A stretch of DNA of 64,000 nucleotides from Apostichopus japonicus (lineage: Eukaryota; Echinodermata; Holothuroidea; Aspidochirotida; Stichopodidae): positions 10,229,001 to 10,293,000 of the forward strand of contig NC_092561.1 of the NCBI RefSeq assembly GCF_037975245.1, given 5' to 3'. A program made the position numbers and the translations under genes. Every line of letters begins with the position of its first letter. Positions within the stretch are counted from its first letter, which is position 1. Shown in pieces: positions 7,217 through 21,400 of the stretch. The notes under the pieces were generated by a model, which had not been told where the DNA came from, ran no database searches, and saw only the letters and a list, made by a program, of their open reading frames with translations.

Positions 7217-10200
7217 TTGCAGGCTATAGGTCTATACATATAAGCAAGAAATGAATAAACAGAGAAAGTATGTTATATTACTTGTTCTCACATTTTTTAT
7301 TTACCTTTTCTTTTTCAGCCATTACAGTGGAGTGTATCATTCAATAGGCATCTTTTTAATTTTCAAACTTACGCAACCGCACAAACACACACACACACGC
7401 ACTCTCACAAGCAGTGACTTGGTAAACATCCGTTATATCAAGTACTATTTTACACTCTCAAACAGTCGCTTAAATTTGTTACTAGTTGCATTTTGTGCAT
7501 TTAAAAATATATCTGTCCTTCCTTAAAACTTGAATTGTTTGTCAAGTCTTAGATGACGAGCTATAACCGATTTGTAATCGATTTATAAAACCACTTCTAA
7601 CCAAATCTGTGTTATCCACTTGTTTCTTTTCTACTCCAGAAAAAACTGTGACTTTACAAACTAATCTAACCCAATTTCTTAGGAGAAAAGTGCTATATAA
7701 TACAACTCTTGCTCTCCATAAAATAGAGGTAGTCCAACAAGTAGGTACTGGTGGGTCCAAATTGATCAACATTTGGGTATTGTGAAAATCGACAACACCC
7801 TGGCAATCTGTTGATTGATTAATTATAATCAAAGGATAACCATTTTTTCGGCATGAACACTAAGTGGAAACGATTAATACAGGCCACCATGAAAAGACTG
7901 CATCACTTTACCCCAACCACTTGCAAGGCTGACCAAGCAAATCGAAAAATGTCACAGGTATGAGTTTGGGCAAAGAATTTTGAAAAGGCACAATCGGTTA
8001 TGGAAAGTATGTTGATGGCACGCAATATTCAAATTATTACCAATCCCAAGGGCACATGTTACCTGTGTGTTTGTTTTACATATATAACTGCATCAGCCTC
8101 TAATAACTATTGAGAATACAGATAACGAAAAGAAAAACATGGTAATGGTACTACCATGACACTGACCCTACCTTCCCCCTCCCCTTCCCAACTGTCTACA
8201 TGGCAAGCAGACATATATCCACAAGACTTGGCTGTTGAGCACATTTCAACACAACATACATAATGGGACCAAAACATCTGAACTAGGATCAAACTTATCA
8301 TCATCATACAAGCTTTTATATACCAATAAGTGTGTTTTCTTAATAGCATGATTCTGTCCGGGTACCACCCCAGATGAAGATGACTCATATTTGTCCTCCC
8401 TCCCCCTCCCCTGCCTATCCTCCCCCATCCCATCATTGTAATAAAACAATTAGAGGAAGAGAATTTGAAAGGGTTCTGTACCCAGCTTTGCAAGAATTCT
8501 CAATGATCACCCTTGAGGGTCAGATCAACAATACAGGGCTCCTGCAACTTACTCTTTCCGATCTAAAAGTAGTAATTCCTACACTTCACAACTGATATTG
8601 TTACACTGCCTTATGCTCATTCTGTTTCATTCAGACCAATGCATAAAATACAACATTCTGCTTGCCTATTATGAACTCATACGGCCTGACAAAAATTATA
8701 CTGTCACCACATAACATGGAAATGTATAGCTTCAATACTTGGCAGATATAGGCCAAAAAGCTAGGCTGATATAGGCTGGTAGTTTAATGTGAGAGTAACA
8801 GCTATGTATGATGTTCACAAGTCATTCAAACAGCAAAGCCAAACTGCATAATGTTAAGGGTACGTAAATGCCACATCAGCCAGTTGTAAAATGAAGCAGT
8901 AATTCTGACTACAAAATGACAAAAGTAATCAATATTAACGAAGCTTAATTGTTTCATAACTAAAAATTGTTACTCAATTACAAACACACCATTTAGTGCT
9001 ATGGATACATGCATTAAACTTAAAAACTTGCAACGACAACAACACATGAATATTCAAGATGTATATAAGATAATGCAGGATCACAACAAATTGCTTCAAA
9101 CCAGACTTGATTACACTTGACGACAAATTGCTTCAAACCAGACTTGATTACATGTAATTACATTATGTTAGGCCATGTACATTTAGCACGGAACTAAAAT
9201 CACTGAGGCACCTTGTCCAACGTTTTATATAGAAATCTTCCCCTATACCATTAGAAACAGCAATTTGTTGATAAACTTAGGCTAACAAGCCTAACATGAT
9301 AATGTACCAATACCATTTAACCTAGCAATGACACCATCTTTTATGTTGTAAGGAACAACAATGCATGCATGTTAATCCACCCAAAAGCTACATAAACGTG
9401 TAATATCAATTGTCAGAGGGTTACATTGAAAATGAGAAAACATGAAAGATTACCTAATTAATCCAATTCTTGGTGTATGCATCCTCACGTAATCAAAATT
9501 TGATAAAAACAGAACGTTGTCATCACATCCAAAAATCAACCATGTTGATTCCAGGATGGATTGAAATGATGTTACAGCATTCTTTTCTTCTTCTTCTTTT
9601 TTTTTCTTTTTCTTTTTATTTGTTGTAATAAAAGGAATGTTACTGATATTTTACTTAAGGCTATTCACTAAATGTGGAAGACATTCAAATGTATTTCTGT
9701 ACTGTTTTTAACTCGACATGGAGCGTTATTGATCAACTTTAAGCTGTCACAGGTCAAAATATGTTATCAAAATTTCATTGTTTTTTTTTCTTATCGTAAT
9801 TACTCTTTAATATCAAAATTTATTGTACAATAAAAAGATTAACTTTAAAGCAACATAGTGACCTATTTTACATTAGAAACCCCAATGGAATATTTGGTGA
9901 CAGTTGTTATCTGACATACAACAAAAAAAACATGTCGAGGGGGGGGGGAAGGGGGTGTCTGTACGAATTTTCATACTCACACTGTAAACTGTACAGTAAG
10001 ATCTATGTTATAAAAATATCCACTTCAGTGTGAAAATGTTTTAAGTATCACATATAGGTAAGTCACCAAACTACCAATGGGCAAAAAAAAAATTTTTTTG
10101 TTGCTTCAATCTTGTACAAACTCAGTAAATAGTTTATATCATAACTAACTTCTCACAGTTAACTACCAGTCTGTGCTTCAAATCAGTGAATTGAGTTTCT

Positions 10201-13200
10201 TAAATTCTTAACATATAATCCTTTAAAAGCCTATATGCAACTTTTAATTAAAAAAAAACCAAAAAACAAAATGGTGGCTAACACCACTGAACATAGGAGG
10301 CTTTAACTGCATGAAGATGTAAAGATAGAAACACACGGAAAAAAAAAACAAAAAAAAAACAGGCAACTTGGAGAGCCCGACGCGTATTTCTGGCATTTGT
10401 AGTGAAACAACGTACACACCCTACTGAAAGCAGCACCTCCAATGCACGAAACCAGAGGAATATGTGTATTCATATTTGTTTTGGATTAACTTAGAGCAAG
10501 CAAACTGAAAAGCACTCACTTTTGATAAGGCACAGAAGACACAGATTTATCGTGATGTCCAAACATTCACACATGTGAGCATAAGCAACCGACAAGTACA
10601 GCATCTGTATCACCCCTTATGCGTAAATATTCATTAAACATATTACATATGCAAGACCAATATGTAAAATGTATACGACCGACCAAAAACTGACTGCACA
10701 AATTTTGAAATAAATGGATAGAACCTAAATATTTTATGAATTGAAAAACTTTATTTACAAAACAGTACTGGTATTTTAAAAGTACACAACAAACATATTT
10801 TTTGGAATTTTTTCTCTCTTTGTTTTTTGTTTTTGTTTGTTTAATCTTTAGACTTTTTACAAAATATTTTTTAAACACCTTGAAAAAAAAGGAACAACTA
10901 ATCACTGAGGTAATGTGTAATAGATAGAAGTTATGCTCATCTCACAACCACATTTACTCAACCCATTTTATATCTTCAACAATTTATTGGATTAACTTCA
11001 TCAAGGGCAAACAACAATGAAAAATCCATCTGCCTATAACAGGAAACAAAAATTACTCTGTACCACCCACTTACTCCTATAGAACTGAATGACCAGACTT
11101 TTTGAAGAGAAAATCCTTCATCAAAGTCACCTACCTGGTCTGGAAATATGAGACGAATTCAGACTTTGAAATTTTTTGACTCAATAATCATAATGAAAAA
11201 AAAACAAAGAAAAAAACAAGTACTAAGAGGTAACATTTCCTGAAACTTAAAATTACAATATTATTTCAAAAGGAAACCTAATTCCAATTTTTTAGAATTT
11301 TTTTTTTTTTTTTACGTTTAATCGAACAAATTTAAACTGATATTCAGGTAGACGAGTTTTGAAGCAAAAATTCCAAGCAAATTTTTCTTCTCAAATTTCA
11401 AAATGGATTATTGCATAACCACACATTGATTGAAAGGCACATCTAAGATTGCTTTTCATAAACTTTGAGTAAGACATTTAAGTAGTTGAAAAGCACATCC
11501 ACCATCACAAAACCTAATGCAATGTTCTGTATTAATACTAATATGTCTTATCACCCTTGTATGCAAATTAGCATATTAGTGACAAAACCATACAGAAACA
11601 ACCCGCTCTTTTAATTGCTTTTCCTAACTATCATAATTCCGACATTTCTTCCGATATCTTAAAACCCACATATCTTTTTAACGCTATGACTATGCTTACA
11701 AATTTACATTTGTTATTTCTTTCCCAAATATGTTCCTTCCTTCTTCTTTTTGGGGATTTTATTTTATTGTTCAATTCATAAAACCAGAAAGGCCAAAAAA
11801 GCTTCAATTCATTTATGTAAAACGAGAACAGTTTAATACCTAGAATATGGATATATCAACATATTACGAAACTAGTTTTCAACCCCGAATAAATTGGGCA
11901 AATTCGGTAATTTAAGGCTGGTTTTCGTTTTATTTTCTCTCTTTTTTTTTTTTGTACAATATCATTTTCCTACTTCTTTTTTTTTTGTATGAATCTTACA
12001 ATCAAGGACACCCTTCATCTCCTTTTGATATAAAAATGTAAAAATAAAAATTAGAAGATAAAATCTTTACAGCTTAAATATTTCTCTGTAATTTGAAAAA
12101 TTAAATCTTAATAACCTAGTTTCTCGACACTCAATTGGAAAAATGCATAACTACTTATGGACAAAAACAAACTTTTTTTTCTCTCTCTCTTTTTCTTCAG
12201 TTCTTTAAAAGGTTCACAACATTTTTTTGAATAATTTTCTATTATCTTTTCCATTTTTCTGCTTTTATTTTCTTTTTTTTTAATGGTTAACTGTATATAC
12301 CATACAGCTAGTCTGCTAGTGCAATTAAAAATATTTTGAAGAAGCTGATATGCGCCAATACGGAGATTGACAGGGTTATGCTGAGATGACAAATTAGTTG
12401 ACAACAAAAAGAGACATCTTCTTCCATTTTGTACAAAGTAGGAAGCATGATAACATGGAAGTGTTTGTTCTGGCAATTCTAAATATCGGTTAATTATGAC
12501 AGGGTTACCTTAAAATTAACTAGCTTATAGCTTTGACTGCATCCGTACGGATTACAAGACATGCTTTAACAGTTGTGCACTTGGACTAGCTTTTACATCC
12601 ACCTATTAACAGAGATGACAGACTAAGTTGATAACAAAAGCCTTTAGAGACTTCACAACAGTTATGCTTAGGCTACAGAATTTCCATGTAGCTTAAGTGT
12701 ATTAGGCTACCAGTTCTGCCAATCTACAGTGTTGAAAAAAAAACAGATGTTTGGTCCTTACACAATTTGTCTATAGTTTGTTAAAACAGTAAGGAGGTAT
12801 TTTACTAAACGAGATTTTCTGTCACACAAACATTGACCAAACATTTGAGGTTATACTCCACAAACTGTGAAGTTAAAACCGATACCCTTTTACAATTATT
12901 ACCAAATGAGTTGCTAGCTACCACTCTTTCTAATCTGCAAATTCTTCATTTTTTTTTCTTTCTCTCTTTAATTCTTTACAACCCATTCTTGAGGTAGCTG
13001 AAAATAGAAGTTACTGTTTCAGGAGCAAAATAAATCACTCCATCTTGTTTTTTCCTTTCCTTCTTTTTAAAGCAACATTTTGCATTTGTCAAACGTTTTA
13101 CTTTATAATGCAACTCATTAACACAATAACCTACTACTCAACAGTCATTCAACTCAACAACAAATTAGTTAGCATTCCACTCATTTCTTTTTTTTTCTTT

Positions 13201-14012
13201 TATGCTAATAATATCTTGGAATATTTCATCCTTGAATGTAAAAAAAAAAAAAACTCTCTTAGACTTGATTGACTGATAAAATTGCGAAAAAATGCAGTAA
13301 CAAATATGCAAAATGCTGCTTAAATGGTGTTCATGAGAATTTGAGGTGTTTTCTTTCCATACAATATTGCTTAGACTTGTCTCTACACTAGTTATACATA
13401 TCTGCACATTTATGCAGTAAAAATTCTCTGTAAGTTTTCTGTTTTAAAATCTTAAAAGCAATTTCTTTTTTAACCATTTACTTATAAAACATCAGTGACT
13501 TTTCCCAACTATCATCTTTTGCCACTAATATTTAAATGCATTTTTGTTGTTTATTTCATTATTATAAGTCAGTACTTAAAAGAGGCACTTCTATAAAAAG
13601 ACTTCCCAAGGTTTAATGCATTCTGCCACCATTTACTAAAAAACAGTTGTATATTTATATTTTTCTTCTTTTCTTTTTTCCAACCAAAATTACATTTCGA
13701 TAAGGCACCATTGGTAGTTGATTATTTTTTTATATCTTTCTTTTTCACATTCAATTGGTGTTACAAGGCCTGGTCTGGCAAGGACTATGCATTTGTCAAA
13801 TTGTTACTTTTCACCATTAATCCCCTTCCCATCACCAAGTGGTTAATAAATGAATAAATATCTAGCCCCATCTATAATACCCCTTTTCCCTTCCTTCACC
13901 ACCAGCTGTCTAGAGAAGACTATAGAAGTGCAAAATAAAAACTAAATATGTGGGAATGAATAATTAGTTACCTAGGGAACTGTACATTACAAGGACTGTT
14001 ATTCACACTTGA
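7214..14012. other. AT-rich downstream region; may include distal 3' UTR of cyclin D
   Basis: No coding gene is supported. From about 9.6 kb onward, A- and T-runs of 8-13 bases are very frequent on both strands. A CA repeat lies at about 7380-7400 and a G-run at 9940-9948. Minus-strand open frames of 112 codons (10567-10905) and 122 codons (12108-12476) are low-complexity and lack domains. Vertebrate D-cyclin mRNAs often have multi-kilobase AU-rich 3' UTRs; whether this one extends here cannot be read from sequence alone. Confidence 0.45.
9086..9152. repeat. 30-bp exact direct repeat, 37-bp period
   Basis: The 30-bp unit at 9086-9115 (starts ACAAATTGCTTC, ends TTGATTACA) recurs without change at 9123-9152 after a 7-bp spacer. 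It is a recent local duplication. Confidence 0.85.
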
Positions 14013-14018
14013 TTTATT
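14013..14018 (-). terminator. Candidate polyadenylation signal for cyclin D mRNA
   Basis: AATAAA on the minus strand, the first canonical hexamer I found downstream of the stop at 15275, about 1.26 kb away. A GTGTGAAT stretch follows on the sense strand. Other canonical hexamers lie further on (for example 13550-13555), so this is only the nearest candidate. Confidence 0.3.
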
Positions 14019-15274
14019 AATCTAAAAACAGCCAATTTGGTCTCTCTTTTGAAAAATTTCATACTGTTTCTCGTTTATGATGTTAATATGCAGCTCATTT
14101 GTATGCTAAAAACACTGGTTTGATATCATAGAAAGAATTATCAAGGTTTATATACCAACATAAAAGTAACTAGTTTTTTCTACTTTCACAAATATCAAAC
14201 AAGACATTGATTTTAGATGCAAGCTTCCTTAACATCCTTTTAATAAGTCAAGTTTAAGCTCGGGACATGTGTTACCAAATGTTTGAATCTCTCCTCAGAT
14301 CTGTCTAGATCGGGAGGGAAGTGGCATCACACGATCACATCTACTCTAGTGTGGTATCTGGAAAAATGTTTGGATGTTCTATTGCACAATATATTCTTCT
14401 TAATCCCTATACCCACACACAACGATTGATAGAAAATGCCAAACGTTTCACGACGATTTTGCTGGCACAGTCTAATGATGAGCAGTAATGAAACAATAGT
14501 ATGTGACACACCCACACACAAGCTGCATATAGCCATGTTAGTTTACCACCAGTTCTAATTATTGATGAAGCCACAAGTTAGTCAAAGTAAAGAGAGTAGA
14601 AATATGTAGAGAAGTTAATGATCTTACTTTTTTTTGTTTGGAGGTTCAAGCCTAAACTTTATCCAATCGCAGCTGCTCTCTTGGTAGGGGATATGACATG
14701 GTGGATACTGTTGTATATCTTAGTAAGTTAAAGGGGTTGTTGATAACCCTGACTGGTCGAGAAGGTACCTAGTTAAACCAGGTCATCAGAAACAATGAAC
14801 CCACAATTCAGGCACTTCTTTTTTTAGTAAATAGTTGTTGACTTTAATGTCAATCAGTCAGAATTTTGATGTTTATGAAGAAGGGGGAAAAAAATCAAAC
14901 AAGTGAAGATGAACCCACTGTGAACTACAAATAAAAAAAAAAAGACTTGTTCATATCTTAATTGTGATAGCAATTTTTGAATCACAAAATTTCAAGTGCT
15001 TTTTAACTCTGTCTTCTCAGAGCTGTTCATCTTTTGATTGACTTGAGATTTTTCTTTACACTCTTAGAAATATAATGATAAGCTAACTCTCGACAGAAGA
15101 GGTGCTTCACAAATAAATCATTCTGAAGGTACAGTCAAATTGAACCATTACAGAAACAGCCCCACCCCCCCTGCCCCCCAACTCATATCTCACTACCAAT
15201 TTCCTAACATCAGAATCCTTTCCATGAAAACACAAAGTGCTAGTTTGAACACAGTCCAAGTTCCAAACCGTAAG
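14019..15274 (-). other. Probable 3' UTR of cyclin D (proximal part)
   Basis: Sequence between the cyclin D stop codon and the first canonical AATAAA. It is AT-rich with several A/T runs and no coding signal. The boundary is an inference from the hexamer; a longer UTR is possible. Confidence 0.4.
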
Positions 15275-15481
15275 CTAGCAGGAAGATATAACCGGCACCT
15301 GACTGGTGATGAACATATCCACCTCTCGAACATCTGTGGGTGTCGTCGGGAGATGTTCCATGTCCTTGTCTCCAGACATCCCAGTTGTATGTTTCTGGGT
15401 CATCTGCTCCTCTTCTGCTTCAGGTTCCGTTAGAGATCGTGCCATGGATAAAATCTTCTTGCGGCATTCACGAAGGTATTC
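15275..15481 (-). CDS. CCND: Cyclin D coding exon 5 (residues 235-302, stop)
   Basis: Acceptor CATCAG precedes 15481; stop TAG at 15277-15275. The exon encodes the last helix ([11 protein letters not shown], like human DCLRACQEQIE), an acidic EPEAEEEQ stretch, then [11 protein letters not shown] at 280-290, the D-cyclin C-terminal degron. In mammals phosphorylation of the matching Thr (D1 T286) drives nuclear export and ubiquitination. Unlike vertebrate D cyclins, a further 13 residues ([12 protein letters not shown] and the codons around it) follow before the stop. Confidence 0.95.
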   Translation of the reverse strand, partial: EYLRECRKKILSMARSLTEPEAEEEQMTQKHTTGMSGDKDMEHLPTTPTDVREVDMFITSQVPVISSC

Positions 15482-18400
15482 CTGATGGACGAATGAACAG
15501 AGGTAAGAGTGTAAGAACAAATTTAATGTACTGACAAATCACCTCAACCAAATCCAACCCTTACCCTAGAGATATGCCATACTTTTTTTTCTCCAAACCA
15601 TATTATTCCTATCTTACGCAGACCCTAATCGGCGGATCCCAATGATTAGGGATAGATAGTTTGTGAAAGTGTTCCACCATTGCCACAGTGAATGTTCTTT
15701 TACCTGCCACCACAATATCACTCCCCTTACACGATGACGTAACCCTCTCCCCCCGCTACTGCATTCGTTAAAGTGCAAATACAGGTGAACTGAACTAACC
15801 TAGAGAAATCTGAAGCAGACGGTCTAAACAAACATGAATTGAACGGCCACATGTGCTGAACCTGGAATTAAGCTACAATACAGCTCCTTGGATTTTCTCC
15901 CAAGCAATTTTGAGGTGGGAGGGGAGGGGGGGGGTGATATATGTTTTATGTCTAATAACATTGGTCAAGAAGTGTTCTTCCACTGTATCTTTCCATTTAC
16001 AGCAGTTTGGCTAGCTTTTGCACAACATTTTGATCATCAACACCAGATAATTATAAATTGCCTACAATTTTTGGTTCTGTAGTCACTGCTGATACTAATT
16101 CATACAACACGAAAAAAAGCATTAAATTCCAGTGCATTTATATAGCCAGTACTCTGCGCATGGGTCTGTGCGATGCATATGAAAACTTGTTCACGCTAGA
16201 ATAACTGCAACGCATAGAAATGGTGTGCATGCATAGCAGCAGAAAGCACTAACTTTTCGTACCAGTAAAAAAGTACAACCACCAATCAGGGAACCAACGT
16301 ATGGCATAGGAATCCCTATGTGCTGTGAGATTTTTAAAGCTCTGACGAAGTTCACTTATGCATGCATGCATGTACACTGAGCTGTGACCACACCCAATTG
16401 ACAGAACTGTACAGTACACTATATAATTCTAGAAAACACATGTTTGCATTTTCTGGGGGTGTGGGTTTTTTTTGTTTTGTTTTTATTTCTTGTTGGTCTA
16501 AATCTTGCAGAACATTACAAACATTAAGTGGGGGTGTTATCTCTGCCCACGTAGCATGACCAAAAAACTGCATGTTTGCTCAAAGCATGCAAAAAGACAC
16601 ACACAAATTATACACATGCACAGACACCACTTATAATGTCCGAGATGATTTTAGAGTCAAAATGAGATACAGTTAGTTAAGCTTTGGTAAACCTTTGATC
16701 GACAGGAATTAATAAACATTTGAAATTATAAGCAATTGATGAAAGTGGAAGGTATGGCATGGCATCTTATGAGATTTTTAAGAGTTGGTCCTTGCGCATG
16801 TATTATTTATATACATAAAAGTACTCGTAATATACCAGTACATTCCTGGTGATCGGACAACTCCAAGAATTGCAGTTTAGAGTGGTCGATCATGCACTTA
16901 CTGAAAGTGGAACAACGATCAAACCATCTTCACTTCTGAATTGACAATTATTCTAGATTTTGTTTTTTTTATCTAGAAATAAATTGGAAGAGTAACGACC
17001 TCCAAGCAATTAGTTCACAGTACTTTTAAAGATCTTAATTTTTTATGAACATTAATTATTGACAGATTAACTACATGACTTATTTATGACAACATAAAGA
17101 CATTTACAGTATGGCTAAGTATTAAATGATTATGTAACCAGGGAGTTTCCATAACAACTCCCTGATGTAACCAGGGAGCTGCTACTCTGCAACTCCCTGA
17201 TGTAACTAAGTATCCTTAGAGTGCAGTGTTTAAACCTCAACAGAAACACCTCAGGGGTAAGTATAAGCACCATCACTTGTCTTTTTCTTGATTTCAAATG
17301 ATTACTTGTGGCCCTACACTACGGTACCCTGTAGTATATAATAACTGTGTGTTGTACATCGCGGACAGACATTTGGAGAGAACAAACAAGCCTGGGAAAA
17401 AATTTCCACAGAAGGCTAACTGAAGTATGTGTGCCCTCAAGCTAGTGGGATATAAAAAATGAACAGTTATATTAGATAGAAATAACATGCAAGTAGAAAT
17501 GTTTTATGTCAGGTCTATCGTCATGTTATACAGAGATGTAAACCCTTCAAGAATCCTGTGAAAATATTACAAAGAACTGAAATCCTTCCCCTCCATTAAA
17601 CCATGCAGGCAAGGAGAAAGGAAAGATTTTGTTTAGCAGGGCTGCAAAATTATGAAAAAGGGTTTTACCAAAAAAAAAAAAAAAAGACAAGACCAATTTT
17701 AGAATTGACTGATCGAGTACATGGTTAAGAAGTTCAACTGCTGTTGCTAGCAAATGCTGGCATTTTCTTCAGACCAGTTTTAAGGTCTGAACGTAAACTT
17801 CTTACACCACTCAGCTACACAAGAGCTAATTATATGTACAGATTGCTATGAATATTAAATGAGAGTTCATGAATGTGCTTCCAGCAGACTTAATTGAACA
17901 AGTCAACACAACCTACTAAAACTTTGGTTATGAAGGAAGAGAGCATTCAGGGACGAAAAACATTGATAGATCAATGCGGGTGGGGTCCTAAATGAAAACG
18001 GGTCAAAAAGATGAACTTTCATTCCCTATCACAAAACTAGATATTGTTGCCTCTTCAGACTATTCATCGTCCTTAAGATGTAAATAAAGTCCAACAAATC
18101 ATTTCATCATTTCATTTCATTTGTGACCCTAATGAGAATATCTAATAATTACTTGTGCAGAAAAAACCAAGACCAGACAAGAAGAATATTTCAAGAAAGA
18201 CATCCCAATCACCATAGTTACGGTAGAGTTGTTACTAGTCTAATGTCTGCATGGTAACAACGAATTAAACTCAAGGCCAAAGACCTACAGTAAAAAGATA
18301 AAATGACAAACTTAACATTCACTTGTACTTTCTTTTTCTTTCTTTTTTAATCCGAGCAGTAACCTAAGTGGTTTGTGGTTGGACTAAACTGCAAAATGCT

Positions 18401-21400
18401 GGTATCTCAGCCCAGTTGCCTAGCATTGTAGCCATTGTTTTGTATTGATAAAGTAATTTACATACTAGTCAAAGGTATCTATGGATGCCTCCAAGGCTTC
18501 CCAAGCTGAGTGGCAAGCTCCATCCCCACCCTGCCCTATCCCCACCCTGTCCCATCCCCGCTCTGGCCAAGCCCCATCCCCAATCTGCCCCATTCCCACC
18601 CTGGCCAAGCCCCATCCATACCCTGCCCTGAACCTTAGAGGTAGAGCTATTGGAGAATTTTCAGAATTTTTTTGTTGGCTCAAAAAGTTGGAGCTGAAAA
18701 TAGAACATGTCTTAATCTCTTCTGCAGTGTGAATGTAACCCAAGCATTCTCCTATCAGGGCACTGGACAGACACAGAGAATTAAGGCTCCGAAATTGAGA
18801 TCTCGGCAAACAAAACATACATACCGCCCCGTTCACAAGGAAATGCAACCAATCACTTGTATATGCAACCTTGTAGTTTGAACCAATTCCAACCTGATGA
18901 AGGGGGTGTCCTCCGTGATTGGTACATGCAGGTATTTTCTGTTATACTTTCATGAACCAATAAACCATCAGCATGCGGAACCTGCAGTAGTATAACAACT
19001 GTTATAGCCCCCAGGAGCTACTTTACCTGACATGTTCTTGCCAATGTTTTTGGGTATTTTTTTTTTTTTTTTTTTGCCCTCTTGGGCAAACATGTAATGA
19101 CATGAATTTTTGGCAGAATTGAAGTAAGCTAGTGTTGCACATTGTGTTAAAGTTTACACAACAACACAGGCAGCTGCTTTAATGTTACAGAAGAACTGTT
19201 GCACTATCTTTTTCAAAATTATGTCTCCAGGCCAACAAAACTTTTTTCTAGGATAATTTTTTTGTTTTATGTCCTCGAGGCCTCTGAGTATCTCATGATC
19301 TACAAATTAGTGAAATACCCTCTGACAATCATAATTTGTTCGAAATGATTATTTGCCATGCACTCCTTTGACCATGGCACAAACAGAATACCATGGTTTA
19401 TGATCTGGGGGGGGGGGCTGTCATGGACAATTATGGTCCCAGGTTGAGGAGTTATACCCCTCAAGGAACATTGAAAGTACATACGTTATGTTATAATTCA
19501 ACTTTCTCTTTCGAGTATTAAAAGAATTGAGAGAATTACGATGATAAAGATAACATACCTAATTACTATTGACTACATAATCCACTGCTAGTTAGCTAGT
19601 ATGGTGTATAACAATTATCCAACTAGAAGAAGCTATACCTAAGGCAAGACAATAGGCTAGAATTATATGCTAGACAAATCAGATACAGTACCTATTGCTT
19701 TAAGATATAAAGTTGATAATTTAATTTTGGAAAAAATTCAGATTTTCTCAAATGTTTGTATAATGGGGGGGGGGGCACAACTTGGTGTTCCTTGACACTG
19801 GGTGGCATATTTGTGGCCATCTCGCAATATACTATATAAAACGTTGATTATAAGCAACAACAATGCAGTTTAAGAAATATTCCACAGGTCTGGATTTTCA
19901 AGCTGTTTTTTCCACTGCTCTTCTTCTGACAACCTTGGCAGCTTAGCATAGAGAAGGACAACAACAACATATCCTTGTCATAATACGGATAGTCGGATAC
20001 CATTTGATAGATGCAATAAATACCTTTTTAAATCTTTAACTGAATAAAGTGGGGGGGGACACATTTTGCCCCACTAAGAAATTGTCCTTTGTTGTAAGTC
20101 ACCTGTAAAGAATTATAATACATATAGCATCTGTAAGTGATTTCAAATCAATTTCCAACTGGACCAAGGAATCTCCTGTCAGGTACAAAAATGCAGCACA
20201 TTCATCTTCCTTTGTTAGTTCTTTTATTTTTTTTCCCCCCATTTCCTCTGCGATGGATATTACACCAAAACTGCATCTATAAAACCATTAAATTTTTGTC
20301 TCTAAAGACTTCCAAAAAAAAAGGAGAGCCAAGGACCACCAGATACTCTCAAATCTCAAATGGAACAGATTCAATAAAACTGTTGTAAATATTTTACTTC
20401 AGCCAGCCCTCTGAGCAATTTACCGAGACCAATTTTCCAATTTTTTTCTTGATTCATAACTTCTTCAAAGTTTTGTGTAGAGCCTCTCTCTCTCCCCAAG
20501 GGCTCTATCCAAATTCTTCAATTTGGTTATTTCAGCTGCCCATAACTTTAAACAGTTCTCCTAGCCTCACAGACAAGAAATAAAGCGACTGAGTCCTGAT
20601 ATCTACTGAAGGTAAATAGTATCCCCTACATGCTCTTACGGTGAGGCCCTATGTTATATACAGTAAAGAGTCTGAGGGTTACTGAAAAAAAACTAGAGAT
20701 TTATGTAGAAAAGGAACAGGGATTTGTAACAGTAATAAAGCAACCAGATCTACAACATGTAGCCTACATGTAACCTACAACGTGTAGCCTACTTGATCTG
20801 GATAAAATCTGAATTCTACACTGAACCTACAAAGTGATCTGAAGATGTGTGCTTGCTTAATTTAAGTATCATGACAACTTGTGTAAATTGTTCATTCCAT
20901 AACAGCTAACCTATAAGTTATGCCTTTGCCTGAATTTCTTAAAATGGCATGCTGCCCTCTATTAGTGCTGGTTCATACACAGTTTAACAAGTTGCTCCCT
21001 TCAAGCTACAGTACCACCTTGCCTATCTCCTCCTCGATTGTCATTCCCTTCCCCAACCACTCCACCTTCCATGTTGTAGCGGCACTTCATTGCTACTGGT
21101 TAACGTGAGATGAAGCTATTTAACCTTTTAGCGAGTGTTAGGTTTACCATAAGAATATGACACTGCTGATAATCACAGAGGTGAATTTAATGGCATCACA
21201 AACAGCTAGACTATTTAAATTTGACAAGGTTTACTGTAGCTCAGGCTGAAGTTCAAATGGTTTAAATATCTTATCTGGGTTTTCCTATTAGCTTAATCAA
21301 TTGTGAGAATAAAAAGAGAAGGCTGGGTGGGATGCACTGACCCACTTTGTAGGAAGTCATGAAGAAGGGGTGGTGGTGGTGGTGGTGGTGGGTGGGGGGG

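Noticed and set aside
9086-9152. CRISPR-like direct repeat with spacer
   Set aside because: Only two repeats with a 7-bp spacer in a eukaryotic genome; a simple duplication.
10567-12476. 112- and 122-codon minus-strand frames
   Set aside because: Low-complexity Lys/Phe-rich readings of A/T runs downstream of cyclin D; no conserved motif.
18465-18881. Overlapping frames on both strands, up to 127 codons
   Set aside because: Stop-poor because of the C-rich minisatellite; composition explains them.
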